A stretch of 64,000 bases of DNA, taken from contig NZ_JAHKRM010000015.1 in NCBI RefSeq assembly GCF_019396345.1, positions 264,655 through 328,654 of the forward strand. The letters run 5' to 3'. The stretch comes from Nonomuraea guangzhouensis. GTDB taxonomy: Bacteria > Actinomycetota > Actinomycetes > Streptosporangiales > Streptosporangiaceae. A program made the translations under genes and the position numbers. Positions within the stretch are counted from its first letter, which is position 1. Every line of letters starts with the position of its first letter. Positions 18,072 through 26,671 of the stretch are shown here, piece by piece. Under the pieces are notes generated by a model, which saw only the letters and a list, made by a program, of their open reading frames with translations, ran no database searches and was not told where the DNA came from.

Positions 18072-18094
18072 TAATTAACTTCGTCAAGAATTGA
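18072..18094. promoter_or_regulatory. Candidate ROK-repressor operator, copy 1
   Basis: Between the divergent fucosidase and GH97 genes lies the block TAATTAACTTCGTCAAGAAT followed by TGA. 22 of its 23 positions are identical to the block at 26618-26640, beside the ROK repressor gene. The core TTAAC-N3-GTCAA is a near-perfect inverted repeat. AT-rich sequence of this kind is rare in the window. Regulation of both promoters by the same repressor is inferred. Confidence 0.65.
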
Positions 18095-18095
18095 A

Positions 18096-18111
18096 TTGCA
18101 ATCGCTTGCAA
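18096..18111. promoter_or_regulatory. LacI-family-type palindromic operator
   Basis: TTGCAATCGCTTGCAA is an inverted repeat (TTGCAA either side of TCGC) with the central CG pair usual for LacI-family operators. It follows the candidate ROK block after 1 nt and sits in the same divergent promoter. No LacI regulator is encoded in the window, so a distant regulator is implied. Confidence 0.5.
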
Positions 18112-18194
18112 CCTAGGCTCGGGCACGTTGTGAGGAGCTCAGCGGGGCCGGCGCGCGCCGCTCGTCCGAGCCGGCGCACCCGAGCGGGCTGCCG

Positions 18195-19973
18195 ATGAGT
18201 CCTCCTATCTCTGTTCTGGAGGGCCCTGTGCCGAAGTGGACGCTCAGTGATGAAGACCTGGAAGTCGCGGTCGAACTCTCGCCCGACGGCGAGCCGAGCC
18301 TGGAGGTGCGGCGCGGCGGTCGCGTGGTGGTGCGGCCGTCCAGGCTGGGCCTGCGGGCCGCGCACGAGGACCTGAGCACGGGCCTGGCCTTCGACGAGCT
18401 GTCGTCCAGGCAGGTGGCGGAGACCTATGACACGGTGACCGGCAAGCGGCGCGAGCACCGCTACACGGCCAAGGAGTGGACGCTGTCGTTCACCAAGGGC
18501 GCGCACCGGCTCGACCTGGAGGTGCGGATCGGCGGCCACGGCGTGGCATATCGGTACGTGGTTCCGTGGACCGGACCGGTGACCGTAATTGACGAAATTT
18601 CGGAGTATGTGGTGCCGGGGGAGGCTCGGGCGGTGCTCCTGCCGTACGAGAACGGGCGCTGCGACTACGAGGAGATCCACCGGCACGGTCAGGTCGCCGA
18701 CGCCGAGCCCATCCTGTACGGCTACCCGTCGCTCTTCCAGATCGGCGAGACCTGGCTGTTCGTCACCGAGTCGAACCTGGACAGCGGCTACGCGGGCACC
18801 CGGCTCCGCTTCGACGGCCACGCCTTCCGGCTCGACCTGCCCGACCCGTACGTGACGGCGGCCAGCCCGCTCGTCACCCCGTGGCGCACGATGATCATCG
18901 GTGACCTGGACACGATCGTGGCCAGCGACCTGGTGACCAGCCTGGCCGCGCCGTCGGCGGTGGCCGACACCTCGTGGATCCGGCCCGGCGCCGCGGCCTG
19001 GTCGTGGTGGTCCGACGGGCCGTCCACGCGTGACCTGGAGGCGCAGAAGCGCTGGGTCGACTTCGCCGCCGAGCACGGCTGGCCGTACGTGCTGGCCGAC
19101 GCCGGGTGGAACAAGGAGTGGATGCCCGAGCTGATCGCCTACGCCGCGGCCAGGGATGTCGGCGTCTGGCTCTGGTCGCACTGGCAGCACGTCGACACCG
19201 AGCTGGAACACCGCGAGAAGCTCGCGCTCTGGAAGGAATGGGGCGCCGTCGGCGTCAAGATCGACTTCACCGAGTCCGACGGCCAGGACCGGATGCGCTG
19301 GTTCGACGCCATCCTGGCCGCCACCGCCCGGCTGCAGCTCATGGTCGTCTTCCACGGCGGCACGATCCCACGCGGCACCGAGCGGACCTGGCCGCAGTTC
19401 ATGACCGCGGAGGCGGTCAAGGGCGCCGAGTGGATCAAGCCGAAGCCCGGCAAGCTGCCGCTCTATCCGCCCGCGCACTACCTGTCGCTCGCGTTCACCC
19501 GCAACGTGCAGGGCCCGATGGACTTCACCCCGTGCACGTTCACCGCGGTCCGCAGCATCTCCGCCGGATTCGAGCTCGCGCTGTCGGTGATCTTCGAGTC
19601 GGGCGTCCAGCACTTCGCCGACAGCATCGAGTCCTACCGGGCAAGGCCCGAGGCGTTGCGGCTGCTCTCCGGCGTCCCCACCGCATGGGACGACACGCGG
19701 CTGCTCTCCGGCGACCCCGCCGACCACATCCTGCTGGCCAGGAGGAGCGGCGACGAATGGTACGTCGGCGCGGGCGTGTCGGGCGAGGCCCGCACGCTCA
19801 CCGTGCCGCTCGACTTCCTGGACGCGGGGGAGTGGGCGGCCGAGATCTACCGGGACGCCCCCGACGACGGCATCCTCGCCGAGACGGCGACCGTCTCCGC
19901 CGGGGGCAAGCTCGACCTCGCCGTATCCCCCAACGGCGGGTTCACCCTCCATCTGAGGAGAGAGACCTCATGA
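18195..19973 (+). CDS. GH97 family glycosidase, retaining alpha-galactosidase-like
   Basis: 592 residues. The beta-sandwich N-terminal domain (LDLEVRIGGHGVAYRYVVP) and a TIM barrel with DTSWIRPGAAAWSWWSDG match GH97. In GVKIDFTESDGQ, Asp357 sits where retaining members have their nucleophile; inverting SusB-type alpha-glucosidases lack it. Alpha-galactosidase-type activity is therefore more likely. There is no clear signal peptide. ATG 18195 is listed, but GTG 18228 has GGAGGG just upstream and is a good alternative that would remove 11 residues. The stop overlaps the next start (ATGA), linking it to the lyase genes. Confidence 0.82.
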   Translation: MSPPISVLEGPVPKWTLSDEDLEVAVELSPDGEPSLEVRRGGRVVVRPSRLGLRAAHEDLSTGLAFDELSSRQVAETYDTVTGKRREHRYTAKEWTLSFTKGAHRLDLEVRIGGHGVAYRYVVPWTGPVTVIDEISEYVVPGEARAVLLPYENGRCDYEEIHRHGQVADAEPILYGYPSLFQIGETWLFVTESNLDSGYAGTRLRFDGHAFRLDLPDPYVTAASPLVTPWRTMIIGDLDTIVASDLVTSLAAPSAVADTSWIRPGAAAWSWWSDGPSTRDLEAQKRWVDFAAEHGWPYVLADAGWNKEWMPELIAYAAARDVGVWLWSHWQHVDTELEHREKLALWKEWGAVGVKIDFTESDGQDRMRWFDAILAATARLQLMVVFHGGTIPRGTERTWPQFMTAEAVKGAEWIKPKPGKLPLYPPAHYLSLAFTRNVQGPMDFTPCTFTAVRSISAGFELALSVIFESGVQHFADSIESYRARPEALRLLSGVPTAWDDTRLLSGDPADHILLARRSGDEWYVGAGVSGEARTLTVPLDFLDAGEWAAEIYRDAPDDGILAETATVSAGGKLDLAVSPNGGFTLHLRRETS

Positions 19974-20761
19974 TCAAGCGCCTGAGCGGCGCCCTCGCCG
20001 CCCTCACCCTCATCGCGTTACCCACCGCGCCCGCCTCGGCCACGGCGGCCGTCTGGACGCAGCGCTGGAACCCGAGCCCGGCCGGCCAGACGGTCGCGCA
20101 GGCCTTCGAGGGCATCGAGGACGACCGCTCCGACTCCCACTCCGGCGTCACCCACATCTACGTCTCCGGCGACGCCTACCGCTTCGACATGCACACCCAG
20201 GACCGCGACGGCGACGACCGGCAGCGCAACGAGGTCAAGGGCATGCGGACGAGCAGCAGCGCGTACATCAAGATCCTGAAGAACCAGGTCTGGCGCATCT
20301 CCTACCAGATGTACATCCCGACCTCGCTCGACGCGACCAGCTCCTTCACCCACATCGCGCAGATGAAGGTGCCCGGCTCCGGCGCGCCCCTCTACACGAT
20401 GTCGCTGCCCATCTCGGGCGGCACGCCGAAGATCAACGTCCGCTACTGGGACGAGGACGAGCAGACGCACGAGGTCGGCAACACGAACCTGAACCCGATC
20501 CAGGGCAAGTGGCTCGACACCACCTTCGAGTTCAAGGCGTCGGACAGCGGCTACCTGCGCTGGACGCTCAAGGACGGCTCGACGACGCTGGTCGACAAAC
20601 GCCTCGACAACACCGATCTCTGGCGCGCCGACACCGACTACCTCCGGCCCAAGTGGGGCATCTACCGCAGTATCAACAGCTCCGGTCTGCAGAACACGTA
20701 CCTGCTGATCAGGAACCTGCGTGCGGAGCAGCAGACGGCCGCCGCGGCGGAGGGCCCGTGA
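19970..20761 (+). CDS. Secreted polysaccharide-lyase-like protein A
   Basis: 263 residues with a clean Sec signal (KRLSGALAALTLIALPTAPASA). The mature protein looks like a single beta-jelly-roll lyase of the heparin-lyase-I/PL20-like type. It contains AFEGIEDDRSDSHSG, RQRNEVKGMRT, WRISYQMYIPTSLD, FTHIAQMKVPG and a terminal PKWGIYRSIN. It would cut an acidic polysaccharide outside the cell to feed the importer. The start overlaps the GH97 stop and its own stop overlaps the start of a paralogue, so the three are coupled. The precise lyase family and substrate (glucuronan, pectin-like or glycosaminoglycan) are not certain. Confidence 0.7.
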   Translation: MIKRLSGALAALTLIALPTAPASATAAVWTQRWNPSPAGQTVAQAFEGIEDDRSDSHSGVTHIYVSGDAYRFDMHTQDRDGDDRQRNEVKGMRTSSSAYIKILKNQVWRISYQMYIPTSLDATSSFTHIAQMKVPGSGAPLYTMSLPISGGTPKINVRYWDEDEQTHEVGNTNLNPIQGKWLDTTFEFKASDSGYLRWTLKDGSTTLVDKRLDNTDLWRADTDYLRPKWGIYRSINSSGLQNTYLLIRNLRAEQQTAAAAEGP

Positions 20762-21966
20762 AGCTCACTCGCCTGGCGGGCGCGCTCGCCACACTCGCCC
20801 TGATCGCGACCGCCACCCCCGCCACCGCGGAGCCCACCCCGTCCCAGTCGGGTCGGCCGCGATGGGAGCTCCGATGGGACCCGAGCGTCAGGAAGGACGG
20901 TGTCAAGGCGTTCGAGGCGCTGGAGGACGACCGGCGCGGCTCCCACCCTGAGGGTCAGCCGCACGTCTTCACGGACAAGGACGCCTGGAAGTTCACCGCC
21001 CACCTGGAGGACCGCGACGGCTCGGACCGCATGCGCAACGAGGTACGCGGCATGCGCGGCCACGACGGCGCCCCGCTGGAGATCCGCAAGGACGAGACCT
21101 GGCGGATCAGCTACCGCATGTACATTCCGGACACCCTCGACGCGACCACCTCCTTCACCCACATCTGGCAGTTGAAGAACTCCGACGTCGGCACCCCGAT
21201 CGCGCAGATCTCGCTGCCGGTCATCGGGGGAGTCCAGAAGATCGCGGCCCGCTACTGGACGCTCCCGGACAACGCCTCGCACGACTTCGCCACCGCCGAC
21301 CTGGAGCCGATCCAGAACAAGTGGGTCACCACCACGCTGGAGTTCAAGTCGAGCGACGACGGCTACATGCGCTGGACCCTGGCGGACGGCAGCCGGACGA
21401 TCGCCGACCAGAAGGTCGAGCACATCGACCTGTGGTGGACCCAGGAGCAGTACAACCGTCCCAAGTGGGGCATCTACCGCAGCATCAAGAGCGCCGGGCT
21501 GCAGGAGACGTACCTGCTGGTCAAGGACCTGAAGGCGTGGCAGCTCGGCCCGGCGACGCCGCCGGTCAAGCTGCCGGCGCCGGACCGGAGCCCAGGCGCC
21601 TATGAGGCCGAGCGGGTGGGCAACGTCTGGGAGGGCGCGGCCGAGCCCGCCTACTGCGCGGTCTGCTCGGGCGGCCGGAAGGTGATCCTCATCGGCGGCA
21701 ACGTCTATGACTACGCCGTGGTCAAGGGTGTGCTGTCGGAGACCACCGGCACCCGGAAGATGACCGTGCACGCGCTGGTGGACGGCGCGCAGACGTTCGC
21801 GGTCAGCGTCAACGGGGCCGACTCGATCCAGGTGCCGATGACCGGGACCAAGGACACGGTGACGACCGCGACCGTGCCGGTGGACCTGGTGGCCGGGGTC
21901 AACACGATCCGGTTCTTCAGCCTCACGGCCAGGGGTCCCGAGCTCGACAAGATCGTCATCAGCTGA
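20758..21966 (+). CDS. Secreted polysaccharide-lyase-like protein B with C-terminal carbohydrate-binding module
   Basis: 402 residues. The first 260 form a Sec-exported paralogue of the preceding gene, sharing EDDRRGSHP, RMRNEVRGMRG, WRISYRMYIPDTLDATTSF and PKWGIYRSIKSAGLQ. After a Pro-rich linker (PPVKLPAPDRS), about 130 residues beginning YEAERVGNVWEG and ending LDKIVIS look like a CBM6/CBM35-type beta-sandwich. It starts at GTG 20758, overlapping the previous stop by 4 nt. The tandem pair suggests duplication, followed by gain of the binding module in one copy or loss in the other. A 13-bp stem terminator follows. Confidence 0.7.
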   Translation: MKLTRLAGALATLALIATATPATAEPTPSQSGRPRWELRWDPSVRKDGVKAFEALEDDRRGSHPEGQPHVFTDKDAWKFTAHLEDRDGSDRMRNEVRGMRGHDGAPLEIRKDETWRISYRMYIPDTLDATTSFTHIWQLKNSDVGTPIAQISLPVIGGVQKIAARYWTLPDNASHDFATADLEPIQNKWVTTTLEFKSSDDGYMRWTLADGSRTIADQKVEHIDLWWTQEQYNRPKWGIYRSIKSAGLQETYLLVKDLKAWQLGPATPPVKLPAPDRSPGAYEAERVGNVWEGAAEPAYCAVCSGGRKVILIGGNVYDYAVVKGVLSETTGTRKMTVHALVDGAQTFAVSVNGADSIQVPMTGTKDTVTTATVPVDLVAGVNTIRFFSLTARGPELDKIVIS

Positions 21967-21976
21967 GCCCGAACGA

Positions 21977-22007
21977 ACGGCCCGCACCCAACTCGGGTGC
22001 GGGCCGT
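21977..22007 (+). terminator. Intrinsic terminator-like hairpin after the lyase pair
   Basis: A perfect 13-bp inverted repeat (21977-21989 with 21995-22007) around a 5-nt loop, rich in G and C. It lies 11 nt after the lyase B stop and just before the ribosome site of the beta-helix gene. Downstream transcription may therefore be reduced rather than stopped. Confidence 0.7.
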
Positions 22008-22025
22008 ACCCCCTTAGGAGAGGCC

Positions 22026-23655
22026 ATGGCACACGACCTCAGCAGGCGCGGATTGATCGTGGCGGGAGGCACGCTGGCGATCGCCGCGGCGGCCGGCGCC
22101 GCGCCCGCGGGCGCCACCACGTTCTGGCAGTCCAAGCTGGTCTCCTACGACCGGCGCGGGCGGCTGGCCTACGCGCAGGACGCCGAGGGCAACCGCATCC
22201 CGGACTTCAGCCACGCCGGATACCGCAACGGCGAGCGGCCGATCCCGCACGCGCGGGTGGTCAAGGCCATCCGGCCGGTCGAGGGCGACAACACCGCGCA
22301 CGTCCAGGCCGCCCTCGACGAGATCGCGGCGCTGCCCCGCCGGCTGCGCGGCGCGCTGCTCCTGCTGCCCGGCCTCTACCCGGTCGCCGGCACCCTGTAC
22401 GTACGCGCCGACGGCATGGTCCTGCGCGGCAGCGGCGACGGCGCGGACCCGGCGGGCAACACGATCATCAAGGCCACCGGCAACAACCCCAAGGACCGCG
22501 ACGTCATCGTGGTCGGCGGCGCCGCGGCGGGCGGCTGGAAGGGGGAGGTGCCGGGCACCCGTACCGACATCACCACTGACTTCGTGCAGGTGGGCGCGCG
22601 CGAGTGTCCTCTGGGGCGCGAGCGTGCAATGACCGGAACTGATTGCGACGTCTCAATCACGTACGGTAAGGTTTCCGTGATCGAACTGGCAAGCGATAAC
22701 CAAGCTGGCCGTGAGATCGCTTCCTGGATTCATCGGTACGACGAGGCCGCCGGACGGGCGGTGACAGGACGTGGAGACTTGCCGGTAGGCGGGTCGGTGA
22801 AGCGTCAAGCATCCTGTTCCACAGCTCGTGCTGCTTATGCGGCATGGGCTGCTGCGTAAGCAGCACAGGAATCCTCGCCTCTTCAGAGCGAGGAGCACGT
22901 CAAAAGTGGGACCGGGCCGGGCTCGTTACCCAGATGGGAGTCGAGTGGCTGCGCGGACATCGAGTATCACGGCGACTCCGAGCGGGACGAGGACCACGCC
23001 GATCGCGCTGCTGCGCACCGAGGACTTCTGGGTGCGCAGCAGCACGATGCTGCACTTCACCCAGGCCGGGGTGGCCACCCAGGAGACGACTCGTGCCATC
23101 GTCGAGAACTGCCGCGCCATCGACCCGGTCAGCATCGTCACCGGCAGCAGGCGCTACAACTTCAACACCTACGTGTACTCGCAGCAGGTGCTCTTCCGCG
23201 ACTGCTACGCCTACAAGTCGCGGCACGCCTTCGTCTCCAACGGGCACAGCACGGTGTCGGGCGTGGTGTTCCTGCGGGGGACGGCCGAGTACGCGCTGAA
23301 CTCCAGTGAAGGCCACCGCCGCTGGTCCCAGGGCCTGCTGTACGACGGTCACCGCGACATCGACCCGCACTACGACTACACGCTCGGCCTGTACAACCGG
23401 GGCCGCTACGGCACCTCGCACGGCTGGTCGGCGGCGCACTCGGTGGCCTGGCGGTGCGACGTGTCGACCAGCAGGCTCATCGTCCAGAAGCCGCCGACGG
23501 CCCAGAACTACGCGATCGGCTGCCTGGGCACGGTCACCGGCGACGGCCCCTTCCAGCAGCCCGCCGGGTACATCGAGGGCACCGGGCAGCCGGGTCTCCT
23601 CCCGCCGTCGCTGTACGAGGCGCAGTTCCTCGACCGGCTACGCGACGGCTTCTGA
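22026..23655 (+). pseudogene. Tat-exported beta-helix (pectate-lyase-like) protein, interrupted
   Basis: The gene starts at ATG 22026 after TAGGAGAGG, with twin-arginine signal SRRGLIVAGGTLAIAAAAG, and reads as a right-handed beta-helix protein up to TDITTDFVQVGAR near 22602. Homology resumes near 22930 with GCADIEYHGDSERDEDHA. A further 1-nt frame change follows there before ALLRTEDFWVRSSTM, and the protein then runs to DRLRDGF at 23655. In between lies an IS200/IS605-derived remnant. The interruption plus the frame slip mean no full product can be made. The intact ancestor would have been a secreted polysaccharide-active enzyme of the same degradation set. Confidence 0.75.
22604..22903 (+). 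mobile_element. Decayed IS200/IS605-type element: tnpB tail and right end
   Basis: The element interrupts the beta-helix gene. AAGRAVTGRGDLPVGGSVK is the typical C-terminal tail of actinobacterial TnpB, read through to a stop at 22857-22859. It is followed by the right-end hairpin CCTCGC/GCGAGG (22873-22878 with 22888-22893, TTCA loop) and the conserved end GTCAA at 22899-22903. In such elements this 3' region is also the scaffold of the TnpB guide (omega) RNA. The catalytic part of tnpB and all of tnpA are absent. The left border is only approximate. Confidence 0.65.
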
Positions 23656-25437
23656 GCCCAGGTCCAGCCGGAGCAGCCCGCCCGTGGGCACCGTGATCGG
23701 GTGCGTGCCGGGCGACAGCTCCAGCGTCAGGTCGTTCACCGTACGGCCCCGGCAGGTTTGGACCCTGGCGCGGGCCGTACCGGAGTGGCCGATCTGGAGC
23801 AGCACGTCGGCCGAGTCGTCCGCGTTGGCCACCCACAACGTGCCCGCCTCCGGGACCGCCACCGGCAGTGGCGCGTAGCGGGCCGTGATCACCGTGTCCG
23901 CCGAGCGGGCCGTGACCTGCGGGTAGACCAGGTCGGGCCGGGCCGGTTCGAACGCGCCGCGCTGCAGCACCTCGGCGTGCTCCTTGACGAAGCCCAGCCA
24001 GAACCGCAGCACCTCCAGTTGTTCGGGCGTCTGCGTGGTGAGGTCCACCGAGATCTGCGGCACCGCGAACAGCACGTTGACCAGCTGCGTCGCCACCCGC
24101 TCCGGGGTCTCCTCCGGGTGCCACATCAGCATGTCGGCGTGCACGGCCAGCGGCCCGGCGATCAGGCGCAGGTCCACGGTGCGCTGGCGGTTGTGCGCGG
24201 GGCTGAGCGGGCAGTCCGAGGCGCGGATCATCGTCGCGTACGGCCACAGCCCCGGGCTCACGTACGGCTGGCGGAGCTCCACCAGGCAGTCCGTGGGTAA
24301 CAGGGCCAGCAGCCGCCGCACGCCCTCGTTGACCGTCGCGCAGTCGGCCTCGGGCCCCGGCTCGGGCGGGTCCTCCACGGCGAACTGGTCGATGAAGTCG
24401 ATCTTCAGGCCGTCCATGCCCCACTCCCGGACCGCCCGGGTCAGGTGGCCGGCGAGGAGCTCGCGGATGTACGGGTAACGCGGGTCGACGATGACCGCGT
24501 TCATGTGCTCCTTGTAGGCCAGCGAGTACGGCTGTACGCGGTCCCAGAGCGCGGTGTGGCGGCCGACGAACGGCAGCGCGTACCAGAGCAGGTAGGCGAG
24601 CCCCGCCTGCTTGACCGCCGCCACGTGTCCCGAAATATCGGGAAAAGAGGTGGCGGATGGCTCCCACTCGCCGACGTGCCCGTAGCCGCGCCCGCGGTCG
24701 TCGCTGTGCCAGCCGTCGTCCACGATGATCGCCTCGCAGCCCAGCTCGGCCGCCGGACCGGCCTGCCGTTCCACGCTGACGGCGTCGACGTGCTGCTGCA
24801 TGGCGTACCAGGTCGAGTAGGCGGGCATCCGCGCCACCTCGGGCACCTGTCCCGCCGGGCCGCGCCACGTCGTGGCCACGTCCGCACGCTCGCGGACGTC
24901 GCCGCGCCACCACTCGGCCACGTCCGCGAGCGTGCGGGCGAACGGCCGTCCGGTGAGGTCGAGCCGCAGCACCAAGCCGGTGCCGGGCTCGGCGTCGTGC
25001 TCGGCCCAGAAGCCGAAGTCCCCGGTCTCCTCCACCACCCCGGTGCGGATGTGGACCGGCCTGATCACCTCGCCGACGGCGTACGTGCACAGCGACACGT
25101 CCCCGGCGCCCACCAGGCACCCCACGGGAGCGTTCTTCTCCAGGGCGGCCACCCGTGGCTTGCGCCAGAACGGCGGCAGCCCTCGGTGCTCGCCGCCGTC
25201 GGGCGCCCAGAACGCCGTCGCGGCCACGCACGGCACCCGCCAGGCCACGCGGACGGCGGCGGGCCGGTCCGGCGTGATCCGCACCTCGTGGACGCCCTCG
25301 GCGTCCTCGGTGACGGTCCAGGCGAGCTCGGCCGCGGCCGTCGCCGTCAGCTCCGCCTCGCCCGCGACGATGCGCACCTCGCGGGTCTCCGCCGGAGATC
25401 GGTCGTGCGGCTGCCAGATCCCGGTCGCCGTGGTCAT
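23638..25437 (-). CDS. GH36-like alpha-galactosidase (melibiase clan)
   Basis: About 599 residues, cytoplasmic. A barrel of the GH-D clan is shown by IIVDDGWHSDD, the nucleophile Asp in GLKIDFIDQF and the acid/base Asp in IRASDCPLS. The first 200 residues form the beta-sandwich domain. The start ATG at 25435-25437 overlaps the stop of the ROK regulator by one base, so repressor and enzyme are coupled. It overlaps the end of the broken beta-helix gene by 18 nt in convergent orientation. Alpha-galactosidase activity is likely; related enzymes also act on other alpha-linked sugars. Confidence 0.78.
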   Translation of the reverse strand: MTTATGIWQPHDRSPAETREVRIVAGEAELTATAAAELAWTVTEDAEGVHEVRITPDRPAAVRVAWRVPCVAATAFWAPDGGEHRGLPPFWRKPRVAALEKNAPVGCLVGAGDVSLCTYAVGEVIRPVHIRTGVVEETGDFGFWAEHDAEPGTGLVLRLDLTGRPFARTLADVAEWWRGDVRERADVATTWRGPAGQVPEVARMPAYSTWYAMQQHVDAVSVERQAGPAAELGCEAIIVDDGWHSDDRGRGYGHVGEWEPSATSFPDISGHVAAVKQAGLAYLLWYALPFVGRHTALWDRVQPYSLAYKEHMNAVIVDPRYPYIRELLAGHLTRAVREWGMDGLKIDFIDQFAVEDPPEPGPEADCATVNEGVRRLLALLPTDCLVELRQPYVSPGLWPYATMIRASDCPLSPAHNRQRTVDLRLIAGPLAVHADMLMWHPEETPERVATQLVNVLFAVPQISVDLTTQTPEQLEVLRFWLGFVKEHAEVLQRGAFEPARPDLVYPQVTARSADTVITARYAPLPVAVPEAGTLWVANADDSADVLLQIGHSGTARARVQTCRGRTVNDLTLELSPGTHPITVPTGGLLRLDLGSEAVA

Positions 25438-26609
25438 CAGCGCTCCTGGAGGGTGAAGAAGGTCTGGATGGCGACCGAGGCCGCGCCGCGCGCCCACTGC
25501 TCGAACGGCCGGGGGCGCAGGAAGATCCGGCAGTCGGCCGCCGCCCCGAACGCCTGGCTCGCGAACGACCGGCTGATCTGCTCCTCGAACAGGTCGTAGG
25601 CCGCCAGCCCCTGCACGTCGCCGGTCACGATGATGCGCTCGGGCCCGATCAGGTTCGCCATGGCGGCCATGGCCAGCCCGATCGCGTGCCCGGCTCTGGC
25701 GAACACCTCGCGCGCCGCCACGTCGCCCGCGTGCGCGGCGTCGATGGCCGCGTCGATGGTCAGCTCCGCGTCACCGAGGGCCTCGCGGACCGCGGTCACG
25801 ATGGGCGCGGTCCCGGCGATCGCCTCGACGCAGCCGCGTCCTCCGCAGTGGCACTCGGGCGCCTCGCCGCCGACCGGGATGTGCCCGATCTCCCCGGCGA
25901 CGCCGTGCGAACCGGCGACGATCCGGTCGTTCACCACCAGTCCGCAGCCGATCCCCACCCCCACCGTGACCAGCGCGAACGACGACGCGCCGATGCCCTC
26001 GCCGAACCACTGCTCGGCCACGGTGAGGGACTTGACGTCGTTCTCGACCGTGACCCGCAGGCCCGTCGCCGCGGCGGCCAGCTTGGCCAGCGGCACCTGC
26101 CGCCAGTTGAGGAAGGGGGAGTAGCGCACCATGCCGTGCGCCTTGTCCACATCGCCCGACACGGCCAGCCCCAGCGCGTGACAGCGCTGCCGGTAGGCCG
26201 GGTCGGCGGCGAGCAGCTCGGCCACGAGATCGGCCAGCGTCGCCACCACGCCCTCGGGCGAGGACGTCGTCAGCGGGCGATGCGCGCCGACGAGCACCTG
26301 GGCGCGCAGGTCGGTGACGACGCCGATGAGCTCGTCGTCGGTGATCTTCACGCCGGCGAAGAACTCCCGGTCCGGCTTGATGGCCAGCGGGCTGGCCGGG
26401 CGGCCCGCGCCGGGCCCCGGCCGGTCGGTGGCCTCCAGCTCTTCCAGATAGCCCGCCTCGATGAACGGGCGGGCCGCCTTGGTGACTGCGGCGGACGACA
26501 ACCCCGTCCGCCTGGCGATCTCCACCCGGGAGACCGGCCCCTGCGTCAGCACCATGGTGAACACGGTGGCCGCCGCGGGAGTGGTGAGCGGTGCAGGCAT
26601 GATGGGCAT
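25437..26609 (-). CDS. ROK family transcriptional repressor
   Basis: 390 residues. An N-terminal winged helix-turn-helix (EIARRTGLSSAAVTKAARPF) precedes the ROK sugar-binding domain. Features include VENDVKSLTVAEQWFGEG and the zinc site CHCGGRGC within HIPVGGEAPECHCGGRGC. Members are NagC/Mlc/XylR-type repressors released by a sugar or sugar phosphate. The gene is coupled to the GH36-like gene downstream and divergent from a GH36 alpha-galactosidase. A 23-bp block in its own promoter recurs at the fucosidase/GH97 promoter, which makes it the probable controller of the whole island and of itself. Confidence 0.9.
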   Translation of the reverse strand: MPIMPAPLTTPAAATVFTMVLTQGPVSRVEIARRTGLSSAAVTKAARPFIEAGYLEELEATDRPGPGAGRPASPLAIKPDREFFAGVKITDDELIGVVTDLRAQVLVGAHRPLTTSSPEGVVATLADLVAELLAADPAYRQRCHALGLAVSGDVDKAHGMVRYSPFLNWRQVPLAKLAAAATGLRVTVENDVKSLTVAEQWFGEGIGASSFALVTVGVGIGCGLVVNDRIVAGSHGVAGEIGHIPVGGEAPECHCGGRGCVEAIAGTAPIVTAVREALGDAELTIDAAIDAAHAGDVAAREVFARAGHAIGLAMAAMANLIGPERIIVTGDVQGLAAYDLFEEQISRSFASQAFGAAADCRIFLRPRPFEQWARGAASVAIQTFFTLQER

Positions 26610-26617
26610 CGTAACAC

Positions 26618-26640
26618 TAATTAACTTCGTTAAGAATTGA
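26618..26640. promoter_or_regulatory. Candidate ROK-repressor operator, copy 2
   Basis: The block TAATTAACTTCGTTAAGAAT followed by TGA lies 8 nt from the ROK start and 31 nt from the divergent GH36 start. It contains the perfect inverted repeat TTAAC-TTC-GTTAA. It differs at a single position from the block at 18072-18094. The position fits autoregulation plus control of the GH36 gene. Confidence 0.68.
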
Positions 26641-26671
26641 TTCGAAGGGCACGTCGATCTAGGCTCCGGAC

